From contig NZ_NXLW01000002.1 of assembly GCF_003364265.1 (NCBI RefSeq), forward strand, positions 62,001-126,000: a DNA stretch of 64,000 bases, written 5' to 3'. Origin of the DNA: Helicobacter aurati (lineage in GTDB: Bacteria > Campylobacterota > Campylobacteria > Campylobacterales > Helicobacteraceae). Below, one piece after another: positions 46,919 through 57,100 of this stretch (positions within the stretch are counted from its first letter, which is position 1; each line of letters starts with the position of its first letter). A program made the translations under genes and the position numbers. A model generated the notes under the pieces. That model worked only from the letters and a program-made list of their open reading frames with translations, was not told the DNA's origin and did not search any database.

Positions 46919-47728
46919 TTATTGCACATGATTCTTTGCCAATATCTCTTGCATATCAATTGTACCCATATTGCCACTGAATATAGGGCAACGTGAAATA
47001 GCATTCTCATCAATTTGTATTTTATTGACACATTGGAATCCGTAATTCATATCGAGCTGTTTACCCAAAAAAACCCATTCGCCTTTATGTACTGGACAAC
47101 GCGAACTATTAATAAGCTGCGATTGCAATGATTGTATTTCATCATCAATCAAAGGATTTTCAGGGAAAATAAGATTCGCCACAGGGACGTGAGAGAATAT
47201 ACCATTTTCTCTATGGGAAATAAAACGTAAAAGATTTGTTGCTTGCATAGGATGTCTTCCCATAAGCCACTTTATATAAAGTAAAAACCCATCTCCATAA
47301 TATTCTTCCTCATAACATGTTGCAATGAAATTCATAAGGAGGTACTTTTTTAATTCTTCTCGTTCAGTAGGATAAATAAAATTAGCCATATAAAAAAATC
47401 CTTGATACTTCTGAAAAGCTAAATCTAAATCCAGTAACAAATCTTTCTTTACATATCTTTTGCTAAGAGGCTCAATTATCCACGAAACGCCAAATTTCTC
47501 TACCAACTGCCCAACAGCTATATCCTCCAATATTGCTATACCGTTAATACGACAATGCACAAAATCCATATCCACGCCAAATTCTTGATAGCCAAATAAC
47601 TTTTGCGGAATCTTCCGAAAAATATCTTTTAAGGTAGATTCGACGTTACAGTGAATCTCAACCCGTATATAACCATTCTGAAAATCTATTCTTGAATCAA
47701 ATGAAAACACATCTAAATATAGTTTCAT
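46919..47728 (-). CDS. DUF5644-type conserved epsilonproteobacterial protein
   Basis: The 269-residue protein has a ubiquitin-like/ferredoxin-like opening (LYLDVFSFDSRIDF ... VDMDFVHCRINGIAI) and a long helical C-terminal part with Cys residues (FIATCYEEEYYGDGF, RCPVHKGEW, RCPIFSGN). I associate this architecture with DUF5644 proteins encoded next to HdrB-like genes in Campylobacter and Helicobacter. AAAGAG precedes ATG 47728; the frame extends to 47791 without a better start. Function unknown. Confidence 0.6.
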   Translation of the reverse strand: MKLYLDVFSFDSRIDFQNGYIRVEIHCNVESTLKDIFRKIPQKLFGYQEFGVDMDFVHCRINGIAILEDIAVGQLVEKFGVSWIIEPLSKRYVKKDLLLDLDLAFQKYQGFFYMANFIYPTEREELKKYLLMNFIATCYEEEYYGDGFLLYIKWLMGRHPMQATNLLRFISHRENGIFSHVPVANLIFPENPLIDDEIQSLQSQLINSSRCPVHKGEWVFLGKQLDMNYGFQCVNKIQIDENAISRCPIFSGNMGTIDMQEILAKNHVQ

Positions 47729-47871
47729 AATCTCATCTCTTTTTAGGAACTTAAAGAATCTTACCTTTATTTTATGAGTTTTGCAATACAAAAATATTGT
47801 TTTTCTAAAATTATAAAGATTGCGCTATTATTCGTAGCATTTTTCAAAATATACTGAATCACGGGGCAAGC

Positions 47872-50697
47872 ATGAATGCTGCTTATTTACAACGAGAAAC
47901 ACCAACAAAAATATTTTGCAAATGGCACAAGCTCCATGAAACAAAAGAGACTAATATAGTAAATTTTTTACAAACATGGAGGACTTTTTGTCAAGAAAAT
48001 GATTCTGCGCAAGCACAGAGAATACAGGTTTTTGGCAATGTTCAAGGTGTAGGATTTCGCCCTTTTGTGTTTGGATTGGCAAAGACGTTGAAACTTCACG
48101 GTTTTATCCGAAACTTGCATGATTGCACAGAAATTCTCCTCACTCATCATGCTCTGCCCAAAAACCATAACGACATACTAGAAACATTCCTCTTTTCTCT
48201 ACTTCTTGCATGCAGACAGGAACATGAAAGAACACGATTAATTAAACATCTTCAATCCATTGACAGAAAAACACATCTCATAGTGCAAAAATGCAATATT
48301 ATCAGCAAGACACTCTTTCTTCCTATGCGCGCTTGTATTCACGCGTTCTCTATTGAATATTTGCCTATATTTGAGAATCTACATGAATTTCGAATCATAG
48401 AATCTCAAAACATCACCACTCAATCTCAAGCCATTCGTGTGAATATACCAACGGATATGGGCATTTGCAAAGAATGCCTTCAGGATATGCGCAATAAGGA
48501 TTCAAGATTCTTTTCTTATGCTTTCACTGCCTGTATAAATTGCGGAGCAAGATATAGCATTATAGAATCTTTACCATACGATAGAAAACACACTTCTATG
48601 AAGAATCTAACACTTTGTGATTCTTGTCAAAATGACTACAACAATCCACACAATAAGAGATTCCATACTGAACCAATAAGTTGCAATACATGCGCTATTC
48701 CTATGAGGTATTATCAAATAGCCTATAACCATTCTTTCACGCAAGAAATCTACGGTTTATCTGCACTCCAATCCTTAGCGCAATCTCTTAATGATAATCA
48801 TATTGCCCTCTATAAAGGACTAGGTGGCTTTGCTTTTCTTGCTAATGCGTATGATAAACAATCATTATCGCTTTTACGTAAAATCAAATCGCGCCCACAT
48901 AAACCATTCGTTATTATGGCAAATACAGACACATTAAATAAGCTCGCGATATTGAATGATGAATCCCAACAAGTTCTAAATAGCGCAGAATCTCCGATCG
49001 TTATCGTCTTAAAAAGCAGGCATTGTAACCTGCCAAAAGAAGTAAGCAACCTTGCGACTATTGGCGTTATGCGTCCATACACTCCTGCGTTATTGCTACT
49101 TTTTGAATATCTACCAAAGGATTTTGTGCTTATTTATACTTCTGCTAATAATAAAGGCGAAATGATTGCAAAAGACATATCGGAACTCAACATACAATCT
49201 ATTCTCTATCAAATGGCACAGCACAGTACGCAACAAGCTAGTCAAAATGCCGCACTAACACAACAAGATTCTACGCAAGATAACATATCGCCATCTCATT
49301 CTTATCAAGACAATAATGTCTATCCGAAACTCGCTGTTTTTGAATACGAACGTGAAATCCTCCATAGAATCGACGATAGCATTGTTGTAGGCTGCGATTT
49401 AGTCAATCTGGATTCTCACTCGAAAACTAAGCATTCTTTCTCTAATATGTCCCTACAAAATAGCCTTTCATTACGTAGTCTACGTCTTGCTAGAGGTTTC
49501 ACTCCGCTACATATTGTCAGCAGCAAACTACATTTAAAAGTGCTTAGCGCAAGTTTTGGTGCTATGCAAAAAAGCAGCCTCGCTTTTGGAATCCACGATT
49601 CTCTTGTTGTTAGTCCATATCTTGGAGACTTATTTAGCACAAAAAATTGCTTGCATTTTCAAGAAACTTTTTCTTTCTTTGAATCTCTTTACGGCACACC
49701 AGAAGTTTTTATCACTGACAAGCATCCACGCTACGCAAGCACTCAAATAGCCCATACTCTCACAAAAAAATACCATCGCAATGGAAAATCTATTCATATT
49801 GAAAGTATTTATCACCACCATGCGCATCACAATGCACTTTTGTTAGAATCTGGCTTGCAAGAAGCAATAGGCGTAATCTTTGATGGAAGCGGATTAGGAG
49901 ATGATGGAAGCATTTGGGGCGGCGAATTTCTCTCTGGAAATCTCAAGAAAATTGAACGCAAATTATTTTTTAAACCTTTTAGAATCCTAGGCGGAGAAAA
50001 AAATATCAAAGATTGTCAAAAACTCACATTAAGTTATGCTATGGAAAATCATCTACATGCGATTATAGAATATCTACAAACCGTAATGTCTCGACAAGAA
50101 TTAACAATACTACAAACTATGTTTAACAACGCGTTAAATGCGCCATATACTAGCTCTGTGGGCAGACTCTTTGACATTGCAGGATTTTTTTGCGGATTAG
50201 ATTCTATTGATTATGAAGGGCAAAGCGGGGAACTGCTCGCTTCATTATCGGTTGATATTCCACAATTTCACGACATGTCCAATCCATACACTCTTCATTT
50301 CCCACAAGGATTCAATAAAGCATCGAAAAAATTATCGCACAAAGCCTTTTTGTTGCGATTTGTTAATTTTTCGCCCTATCCTTACGAAATCACAAAGCAA
50401 GGCATTGATATATCTGGATGCTTTCATGCAATGTTTCAAGATTCACTACAAAACAAAAGTAAAAGCGTTATGGCTCTACGTTTCATTGATACCTTGAGTT
50501 TTTGCATAAAAGATTCCCTCAAGCTTTTGGGGGCTGATTATGCGCTATTTGGTGGAGGAGTCTTTGCAAATTTTGTCTTGTGCGCAAGAGTAAAACAGCT
50601 CTTAGATTCCGTGGGTATTAATAGCTTTTTCCCTCAATTACCATGCAATGATTACAGCATTAGCATTGGGCAATTAGGCTTTGCTTCGCAACTTTGA
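47872..50697 (+). CDS. hypF: HypF, carbamoyltransferase for [NiFe] hydrogenase maturation
   Basis: HypF makes thiocarbamate on HypE from carbamoyl phosphate, the source of the cyanide ligands. The protein has an acylphosphatase domain (VFGNVQGVGFRPF), two zinc fingers (CKECL, CINCG, CDSCQ, CNTC), a YrdC domain (LYKGLGGFAFLANA, SRPHKPFVIMA) and a Kae1-like domain (HHHAHHNALLLES, VIFDGSGLGDDGSIWGGE). At 941 residues it is ~190 longer than usual, with an N-terminal lead of ~48, an insert in the acylphosphatase part and a Gln/Ser-rich insert near 440-480. No other hyp gene is near. Confidence 0.94.
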   Translation: MNAAYLQRETPTKIFCKWHKLHETKETNIVNFLQTWRTFCQENDSAQAQRIQVFGNVQGVGFRPFVFGLAKTLKLHGFIRNLHDCTEILLTHHALPKNHNDILETFLFSLLLACRQEHERTRLIKHLQSIDRKTHLIVQKCNIISKTLFLPMRACIHAFSIEYLPIFENLHEFRIIESQNITTQSQAIRVNIPTDMGICKECLQDMRNKDSRFFSYAFTACINCGARYSIIESLPYDRKHTSMKNLTLCDSCQNDYNNPHNKRFHTEPISCNTCAIPMRYYQIAYNHSFTQEIYGLSALQSLAQSLNDNHIALYKGLGGFAFLANAYDKQSLSLLRKIKSRPHKPFVIMANTDTLNKLAILNDESQQVLNSAESPIVIVLKSRHCNLPKEVSNLATIGVMRPYTPALLLLFEYLPKDFVLIYTSANNKGEMIAKDISELNIQSILYQMAQHSTQQASQNAALTQQDSTQDNISPSHSYQDNNVYPKLAVFEYEREILHRIDDSIVVGCDLVNLDSHSKTKHSFSNMSLQNSLSLRSLRLARGFTPLHIVSSKLHLKVLSASFGAMQKSSLAFGIHDSLVVSPYLGDLFSTKNCLHFQETFSFFESLYGTPEVFITDKHPRYASTQIAHTLTKKYHRNGKSIHIESIYHHHAHHNALLLESGLQEAIGVIFDGSGLGDDGSIWGGEFLSGNLKKIERKLFFKPFRILGGEKNIKDCQKLTLSYAMENHLHAIIEYLQTVMSRQELTILQTMFNNALNAPYTSSVGRLFDIAGFFCGLDSIDYEGQSGELLASLSVDIPQFHDMSNPYTLHFPQGFNKASKKLSHKAFLLRFVNFSPYPYEITKQGIDISGCFHAMFQDSLQNKSKSVMALRFIDTLSFCIKDSLKLLGADYALFGGGVFANFVLCARVKQLLDSVGINSFFPQLPCNDYSISIGQLGFASQL

Positions 50698-50737
50698 TAC
50701 AAACTCAATAAAAATCGCTATTGCTTTTAAAATGTGC

Positions 50738-50743
50738 TATACT
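50738..50743 (+). promoter_or_regulatory. Candidate -10 box of hugZ
   Basis: TATACT lies 34 bases before the hugZ ATG. A clear Fur box is not visible, although hugZ is iron-regulated in relatives. Confidence 0.4.
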
Positions 50744-50771
50744 TTAGTTTATCTTATTTTAAGGAGACACA

Positions 50772-51527
50772 ATGAGTGTTGCAAGCATTAAAGAACACAT
50801 GAATAACCATCATATAGAGGAACTCAAAGGATTGGTTCGATTGTATGGCGGATTTGAAGCCAACACAATAAGTTTAACGCATGTTGATTCTCATGGCTTA
50901 ACAATACAGGCAGATGAAAAAGAAGTTTTTGCTCCATTCCCCGCAAAAACAGAAGAAAAAGATTACAAAAATGCAATTATCGCATTGTGCAGTACAATTC
51001 ATAAAAAACCAGAAAATATTCAACAAGAAATTGAAGAATTTATGGAATCTTTGAATACCATTCTACTCTCTACTCTTTCTACTGATAATCTGCCAAATAT
51101 CAGCTATTCCCCATTACTACGTTACAACAAAGAATATTTTCTCTATATCAGTGAAGTTGCTGAACATTATACTAATCTTAAAAATAATCCTGAAAGCTTA
51201 CAGGTTATGCTCATTGAAGACGAGAGCCAAACTAAAACAATTCTTGCTCGCAAACGACTAATATATAACGCAAGCGCAGAATTTCTACCAAGAGATTCAT
51301 TCTTTGACGCAGTATACGATGCTTTTGAACAAAGGATGGGCGGTAAATCAGGCGGTATAGGCGCAATACGTGAAATGACTGATTTCCATTTAATAAAACT
51401 GCATTTTAAGCAAGGACGTTTTGTTAAGGGTTTTGGGCAAGCGTATAAAATCGCTCAAGACGGCACAATAACGCACGTGGGCGGTGGGAAAGGTGGCATG
51501 CCTCATGGTATGCCACATAAAAGATAA
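50772..51527 (+). CDS. hugZ: HugZ-type heme oxygenase
   Basis: HugZ opens heme to release iron. The 251-residue protein has a split-barrel, pyridoxamine-oxidase-like fold with the N-terminal helix HMNNHHIEELKGL, the FLYISEVAEHYTNL segment, the RKRLIYNASAEF strand and a C-terminal GGGKGGMPHGMPHKR tail holding the His that binds heme iron. Length matches H. pylori HugZ (HP0318). TAAGGAG precedes the ATG. The gene is alone, 74 bases after hypF. Confidence 0.95.
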   Translation: MSVASIKEHMNNHHIEELKGLVRLYGGFEANTISLTHVDSHGLTIQADEKEVFAPFPAKTEEKDYKNAIIALCSTIHKKPENIQQEIEEFMESLNTILLSTLSTDNLPNISYSPLLRYNKEYFLYISEVAEHYTNLKNNPESLQVMLIEDESQTKTILARKRLIYNASAEFLPRDSFFDAVYDAFEQRMGGKSGGIGAIREMTDFHLIKLHFKQGRFVKGFGQAYKIAQDGTITHVGGGKGGMPHGMPHKR

Positions 51528-52059
51528 TTGCTCTCTTTGTTGTGCAAAGTTATATAATATTTTTATTAATTGCTGCCATTAAGCAAAGTTTATTGGCAGA
51601 TAGTTAGTTTCCTATTTATATAGATAGCATTATTTATTGTTCTGCCACCTTAGATCACGCACGAGAGAATAGGATTCCTCATAGAAAGCAAATAATAGAG
51701 TCATTTTAGAATCATTAGAATCGTTTCTTTGATAACTCTAAAGGCTATACACAATCAATCATAAAATTCACAAAAGGCTTGCCATTAATCTAGCACAAGT
51801 AAGATTCTATAATAAGAATTATCACAAAAATTTTAGTGTCATGACAAGACTAACGTAATTTACATTGATTTCATCATTGCCTATCTTTCAAGTTATCCAT
51901 ACAGATTCCATTCGAGATAAACAACAAAATATGCTATTGCTATATCTACAATTCTAAAGAAATTGTGATACAGAATATAAAATCAATTCAAAAACTTAAT
52001 TATTCGAGATTATTTGAGGTATAGAGCAGACTATTTTTAATCTCTGACTTTTATCTCTG
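51528..52059. other. Long intergenic region between convergent genes
   Basis: About 530 AT-rich bases show no credible gene in either strand. A small dyad TTGCT/AGCAA with nearby CTGCCA/TGGCAG lies in the first 80 bases and may end hugZ transcription. Otherwise I see nothing in it. Confidence 0.4.
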
Positions 52060-53916
52060 TTATTCTGCTACAATATGTCCAACTATCGCTTTTGAATTAA
52101 TAAAAGCTCTCGCTTCATCACTATTCTGAAAACCACGTAATGCAACACGATATAGCCCTTTATCTGTTTTAATCACATCAACATCATAAGAAGTATTCTG
52201 AAACTTCGCATAAATCTCATCTCGGAAACGTTTAGCTCTCTCTTCTTGACTAAATACATTCAAGGAAATCATATAGCGACCTTTTTGCTTTTTCGTATTG
52301 CCCAGATTGTCTGTACTGCTAGTATCCGGTGCGGATTGTGCTTTTGAATTATTAATTGGTGTATCCTTTGACATATCCTGCGTGGCGAGTGGTTTTTGAA
52401 TCTCCGATTCTAATAGGTTTGACATCTCTTTGGGAGAATCTTGAAATTCAGATTCGGATTGTGGTTTGTGCGATTCTGCCTTATTTTGCTGCATTTGCAA
52501 GTGATTAGTGGAATCTTTAAGCTTTTGAATCGTGTTATCAATATCAGACATAATAGGCTCAAATGAATCGTTGTTGGCATTTTCATTTTGTACGGCTTGT
52601 GTTGCCTCCTGCTTTTGTTCTTCTTTGTTTATCGGAATATTCTTTGAATCTGCCACTGGAGTATCTGAATTATTAGATACATCACGTTGCGTCAATTGGT
52701 TAGAATGGCTATTTTGAGCAAGGGGCGCACTTTTAACAAGGTGGGGATTCTGATTGGGTAAAACCATTGATACAATAGGCTCATCTAATGTGTCTTCTAT
52801 AACCTCTAGTTTATGGGAATCTAAATTGCTACCCTTAGTTTTAGTCTGACTACTAACTTGCTGTTTAGTTTCAGTTGAGTTATCACTATATAAGCGATTC
52901 GCATTGGAATCAGCAGCTCCAAGAGACGTGTTGGATGAAAGAGATTCTGGAGGAGTAGAAAGCTGAATAGGTTCAGGAGGTTGAGATTTTATTTCGTCAG
53001 ACGCTAATATTCTTTGTGACTCGGGCTTACTACTAGATACATGAGAATCTACTTGGGAATCTTGCGCAACAGATATGGTAGCTTTTGGAGTCGCAGGAGA
53101 TTTCTTAGAATCTTGTGTAATCTTTGTCGCAGATTTGGGATTATTATTTTGCAAATCTCCACCAAACCCTACCACCTCAATCCTTACATTAGCCACTCCT
53201 TTGCCTACCATTTGAATATCTCTAGCGGCAACGTTGGACAAATCAATAATTCTTCCTTCCACAAAAGGACCTCTATCATTAATGCGCACCACTGTGCTTT
53301 TACCGTTATCCTTGTTAAAGACACTCACAATGGTGTTCATAGGGAGCGTCTTATGTGCAGCAGTATGCGCATGCATATTGTAGGTTTCGCCGTTAGAAGT
53401 AGCCTTAGCATGAAAATCTGGACCATACCAACTAGCAATTCCATCAAAAGTATCACCTACTTTTACGGGATGAGGACGGTAGGTTTTTCCGCGTATAGTG
53501 TAAGGACGCATAGTTGCTCTTTGTATCGCTTCACTCTCGCGCATGCCCTCCAACAAAGAACGTGTCGGCTGGAAATGTCCGCTCCCAGCCACAGGAGGCG
53601 TATAAGTAGCGGCTTGTATATCCTGTTGTCTTTCTCCCCCCGCTTTACTCCCCTTATTTGTTTTCACAATAGCCTGTTGTTTAGTGTCTGATTGCTTAGC
53701 CGATCGATTGTCGCTCTCAACGAGCGAAGTATGAAAATTGGAGGTTTGTGTTTGTGTATATTTAGGAGAATATTTCACATCTTTATTTTGATATGAACCT
53801 AAAGATTCATAGTCTTTGAAGCTACCTAAACCGCCACCATATCTACTTTCGGGAGCACAACCAAACAAAAAAAAGCCAATCAATCCAATGTTATAAATGC
53901 TATATACATATCGCAA
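52060..53916 (-). CDS. rlpA: RlpA-like lipoprotein with DPBB and SPOR domains
   Basis: The 618-residue protein has a lipoprotein signal (LFGC near residue 20), a disordered ~125-residue lead, a double-psi beta-barrel (IASWYGPDFHAKATSNGE ... INDRGPFVEGRIIDLS) with the Asp used by RlpA lytic transglycosylases, ~290 residues of Ser/Gln/Asn-rich low-complexity linker, and a C-terminal SPOR domain (MISLNVFSQEERAKRF) that binds denuded peptidoglycan. It is about twice as long as H. pylori RlpA. It follows mltD by 33 bases, as HP1571 follows HP1572. Confidence 0.92.
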   Translation of the reverse strand: MRYVYSIYNIGLIGFFLFGCAPESRYGGGLGSFKDYESLGSYQNKDVKYSPKYTQTQTSNFHTSLVESDNRSAKQSDTKQQAIVKTNKGSKAGGERQQDIQAATYTPPVAGSGHFQPTRSLLEGMRESEAIQRATMRPYTIRGKTYRPHPVKVGDTFDGIASWYGPDFHAKATSNGETYNMHAHTAAHKTLPMNTIVSVFNKDNGKSTVVRINDRGPFVEGRIIDLSNVAARDIQMVGKGVANVRIEVVGFGGDLQNNNPKSATKITQDSKKSPATPKATISVAQDSQVDSHVSSSKPESQRILASDEIKSQPPEPIQLSTPPESLSSNTSLGAADSNANRLYSDNSTETKQQVSSQTKTKGSNLDSHKLEVIEDTLDEPIVSMVLPNQNPHLVKSAPLAQNSHSNQLTQRDVSNNSDTPVADSKNIPINKEEQKQEATQAVQNENANNDSFEPIMSDIDNTIQKLKDSTNHLQMQQNKAESHKPQSESEFQDSPKEMSNLLESEIQKPLATQDMSKDTPINNSKAQSAPDTSSTDNLGNTKKQKGRYMISLNVFSQEERAKRFRDEIYAKFQNTSYDVDVIKTDKGLYRVALRGFQNSDEARAFINSKAIVGHIVAE

Positions 53917-53949
53917 TGTATCTCCCTTGAAAATCTTAATTGCAAATAT

Positions 53950-55149
53950 TTAACTACTTGTTTTTTTTATTGTTTTCTTTTTGTTATTAATAGAGACAAC
54001 AGTGGGTCGTATGGGCAGCAAGAGCTTTTGATTAACAGAAAGAAAATCAGATTTAAGAGAATTAATTTCTTTGATTTTTGCCACAGTTAAGCCATTTTTC
54101 CTTGCTATTGCAAAAAGCGTATCACCTTTTTTTACTTTATAGGGCAAAAAATATGAGGTAATATCCAAAGAGTTTTTAAAATTCTGACGAAAATAACTAA
54201 GCTTTTCGTAGGGAATATAAACTTGATATTCCTTATGTTCTAAGGGAATAAAATCATACTTAAAATGGCGATTATAATTTTTTAATGATTCTAAAGTCAT
54301 ATTAGCGCCTTTAGCTATATTGGCTAAAGAGTTTCCGGCTTTTACATTAACAATAACAAGAGAATCAGCCGCACCTCGATTAAGCATATATTCCTTATCG
54401 TCTCTCTTTAATTGATGCGCATTGGAAAAGGCTAATGACATAGACATGATTTTGCGTAAATAATTACGTGTTTCAAGCGGGAGATATTGCTCATCTTCAT
54501 TTAAGAGAATCTCTATACTATCATCTCCTGCCTGCGCGATTGCGCGATTAAGCCTGCCTAAACCACAATTATACGCCATTGCTGCAAGATACCATTTCCC
54601 TGTCGCATTGTATAAATACTGCAAATACTTGATAGCGGCCTGCGTACTTTTAATCGGGTCTTGTCTTTCATCAATATATTCATTAATGAGCAATCCTAAT
54701 TCTTTTGCCGTAGCGGGCATAAGCTGCCAAATACCCGCCGCCTTTTTTGAGCTCAACGCATGAGATTGAAATTCAGATTCTGCCATAGCGAGAAATAGAA
54801 ATTCTTGCGGCACATCAGAATCAAAAAGCATTTTACGTAAAATGGGAATAAACTCATACCCTTTATCAAACTGCCTTGTGAGGTATTTCCATCGCATTGT
54901 ATCAGCTACAATTAATCTCCCTTCACTTGCAAGTGTCAATATATATTCAGTTGGTATGCCAAAAGCGTTAATTGTCTCTTCGTCAAAACGATTGAGTAAA
55001 TGCGGACTAAAATGAGTGTTCATGCTATATTCATACGACTCTAAGTCATTAGCTTGTTGCAATTCAAAAGCAAAACACACAGAACAACACATTAAAAACT
55101 TGCTGCAAGAACTCACAAAAAATCTAACCGCTCTCTTGGCTATCAACAC
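53950..55149 (-). CDS. mltD: MltD-like lytic murein transglycosylase
   Basis: The protein (~399 residues) cuts peptidoglycan glycan strands in the periplasm. It shows an SLT domain with the catalytic Glu in AMAESEFQSHALS, GIWQLMPATAKELG, and AAMAYNCGLGRLNRA, then two LysM modules (VKAGNSLANIAKGANMT and VKKGDTLFAIARKNGLT). AAGGA is spaced for GTG 55149, giving a compact signal peptide; the TTG at 55170 has no ribosome site. It precedes rlpA, and both are probably in one operon. Confidence 0.93.
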   Translation of the reverse strand: MLIAKRAVRFFVSSCSKFLMCCSVCFAFELQQANDLESYEYSMNTHFSPHLLNRFDEETINAFGIPTEYILTLASEGRLIVADTMRWKYLTRQFDKGYEFIPILRKMLFDSDVPQEFLFLAMAESEFQSHALSSKKAAGIWQLMPATAKELGLLINEYIDERQDPIKSTQAAIKYLQYLYNATGKWYLAAMAYNCGLGRLNRAIAQAGDDSIEILLNEDEQYLPLETRNYLRKIMSMSLAFSNAHQLKRDDKEYMLNRGAADSLVIVNVKAGNSLANIAKGANMTLESLKNYNRHFKYDFIPLEHKEYQVYIPYEKLSYFRQNFKNSLDITSYFLPYKVKKGDTLFAIARKNGLTVAKIKEINSLKSDFLSVNQKLLLPIRPTVVSINNKKKTIKKTSS

Positions 55150-55349
55150 AAAAACATCCTTAATCCACAATAATCATTTAGTAATTCTAAATAAAAAATA
55201 ATATGCAATCAAAGCAAAAAATATGCAAATTTGATTCCATATCAAGTAAAAAAATACTAAAATTATACAATATTTCTACAAATAATTATCAATAACTATG
55301 ATTCAAAATGCTATTATTACTCAATACAAAAGACCAAAAGGTAAACCCA

Positions 55350-55841
55350 ATGGACATACACAACGAACAACAAACTACAAACAAAAATTATAGACCCAAC
55401 GTGGCAGCCATATTGCTTTCTGCGAATTATCCGAGCGTCTGTGAATTTTTTATTGCAGAAAGACTAGATTTAAAAAATGTTTGGCAATTTCCACAAGGCG
55501 GTATCGATCCTGGGGAAACACCAAAAGAAACGTTGTATCGCGAATTAGAGGAAGAAATAGGCACAAATGAAATAGAAATTATTGCGGAATATCCCGAATG
55601 GCTAAAATATGATTTTCCTTCAACTATCGCTAAAAAAATGTATCCTTTTGACGGACAAATACAAAGATATTTTTTGGTGAAACTCAAAAAAGATTCACTA
55701 ATCAACATACAAACGGAAAAGCCAGAATTTGCACGTTATGAATTTGTGGATTTTGATACACTCATGCAACGTATTATTAGCTTCAAAAAGCATGTCTATA
55801 TAAAGGCTCTACAATACTTTAAGAAAGAAGGGTATATTTAA
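55350..55841 (+). CDS. rppH: RppH/NudA Nudix hydrolase
   Basis: RppH removes pyrophosphate from 5'-triphosphate mRNA and hydrolyses dinucleoside polyphosphates. The 163-residue protein begins its core at NYRPNVAAILLS and has the Nudix box GGIDPGETPKETLYRELEEEIG (key Glu residues in REL-EEEIG). It matches H. pylori NudA (HP1228). An in-frame ATG 55308 adds 14 residues, but AAAGG upstream and alignment favour 55350. Its stop overlaps the lysC start by TAATG. Confidence 0.94.
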   Translation: MDIHNEQQTTNKNYRPNVAAILLSANYPSVCEFFIAERLDLKNVWQFPQGGIDPGETPKETLYRELEEEIGTNEIEIIAEYPEWLKYDFPSTIAKKMYPFDGQIQRYFLVKLKKDSLINIQTEKPEFARYEFVDFDTLMQRIISFKKHVYIKALQYFKKEGYI

Positions 55842-57091
55842 TGCTAATTGTCCAAAAATATGGTGGCACAAGCATGGGTAGCACACAAAGAATCCAAAAT
55901 GTAGCCAATAGAATATCTCATTCTCTCTATGCTCACTCTTCCACAGCTACGCATACATCCAACACAAATGCACAAAATGGCAATAAGTTAGTCGTTGTAG
56001 TCTCGGCAATGAGCGGAGTAACGGATGAAATTTTACAACACGCCTATGCTTTCACGCCTACACCTAATGAACGCGACTTGGATATGTCGCTAAGTAGTGG
56101 CGAGCAAATGAGTGCTGCATTACTAAGCATTGCCTTAAACGCTAAGGGATTAAAATCTATTGCACTCAATGGCAGACAAGCTGGAATCTTTACTGATTCC
56201 AATCATACAAAAGCACGTATACAATATATTGACACATCAAACATTAAAGCTCTACTTAGTGAAGGATACATTGTTGTCGTAACTGGATTCCAAGGCTTAA
56301 GCGATAGAGGAGAAATCACTACACTAGGACGAGGCGGAAGTGATTTATCCGCCGTTGCTTTAGCAGGTGCTTTAAAAGCGGATAGCTGTGAAATTTATAG
56401 TGATGTCGATGGCGTCTATACTACTGACCCACGTATAGAATCCAAAGCAAAAAAAATAGAACGAATAAGCTATGACGAGATGTTGGAGCTAGCAAGCATG
56501 GGTGCTAAAGTCTTACTAACACGTTCTGTCGAACTTGCCAAGAAATGGAATGTGCCCATTTATGCAAAGAGTAGCTTTAGCGAGGATTCTGGAACTTTAA
56601 TCACCACAGAGGAGAACATTATGGAAAAGCCTATTGTAAGTGGCATAGCCTTAGATAAAAATCAAGCAAGAGTGAGTTTGATTGGCGTACAAGATAAACC
56701 AGGTATTGCTGCTGAACTTTTTAGCAAACTTTCAAAAGCAAATATTAATGTGGATATGATAGTACAAACAATTGGCAGGGATTTTAAAACAAATCTTGAT
56801 TTTACCGTCCCAAAGAATGAATTAGAAAAAGCAAAAATTACACTCAATGAATTTGATTCTAACGCAGATTTAATTGATTATGATAATGAGGTAGCGATTG
56901 TTTCTATTGTAGGAGTCGGAATGAAAAGCCATAGCGGTGTCGCTGCAAAAGCCTTTCAAGCAATGGCAAAAGACAATATCAATATTCGCATGATAAGCAC
57001 AAGCGAAATCAAAATATCAATGTTAATCGATTTGAAATACGCCGAACTAGGCGTTAGGGTGCTACACGCAGCCTATAAGCTCGATCAATAA
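55841..57091 (+). CDS. lysC: Aspartate kinase
   Basis: LysC phosphorylates aspartate, the entry step to lysine, diaminopimelate, threonine and methionine. The 416-residue protein has KYGGTSMGS, the ATP/substrate segment VVVSAMSGVTDE, TTLGRGGSDLSA, and two C-terminal ACT domains (LIGVQDKPGIAAELFSKL and VSIVGVGMKSHSGV). A 15-residue Ser/Thr/Asn-rich insert sits near residue 35. It overlaps rppH and is followed by hobA at 9 bases, the HP1228-HP1232 order. Confidence 0.97.
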   Translation: MLIVQKYGGTSMGSTQRIQNVANRISHSLYAHSSTATHTSNTNAQNGNKLVVVVSAMSGVTDEILQHAYAFTPTPNERDLDMSLSSGEQMSAALLSIALNAKGLKSIALNGRQAGIFTDSNHTKARIQYIDTSNIKALLSEGYIVVVTGFQGLSDRGEITTLGRGGSDLSAVALAGALKADSCEIYSDVDGVYTTDPRIESKAKKIERISYDEMLELASMGAKVLLTRSVELAKKWNVPIYAKSSFSEDSGTLITTEENIMEKPIVSGIALDKNQARVSLIGVQDKPGIAAELFSKLSKANINVDMIVQTIGRDFKTNLDFTVPKNELEKAKITLNEFDSNADLIDYDNEVAIVSIVGVGMKSHSGVAAKAFQAMAKDNINIRMISTSEIKISMLIDLKYAELGVRVLHAAYKLDQ

Positions 57092-57100
57092 AGGCAAAAC

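Noticed and set aside
51528-52059. Small RNA gene in the hugZ-rlpA gap
   Set aside because: No stable stem, promoter-terminator pair or recognisable RNA family was found by eye.
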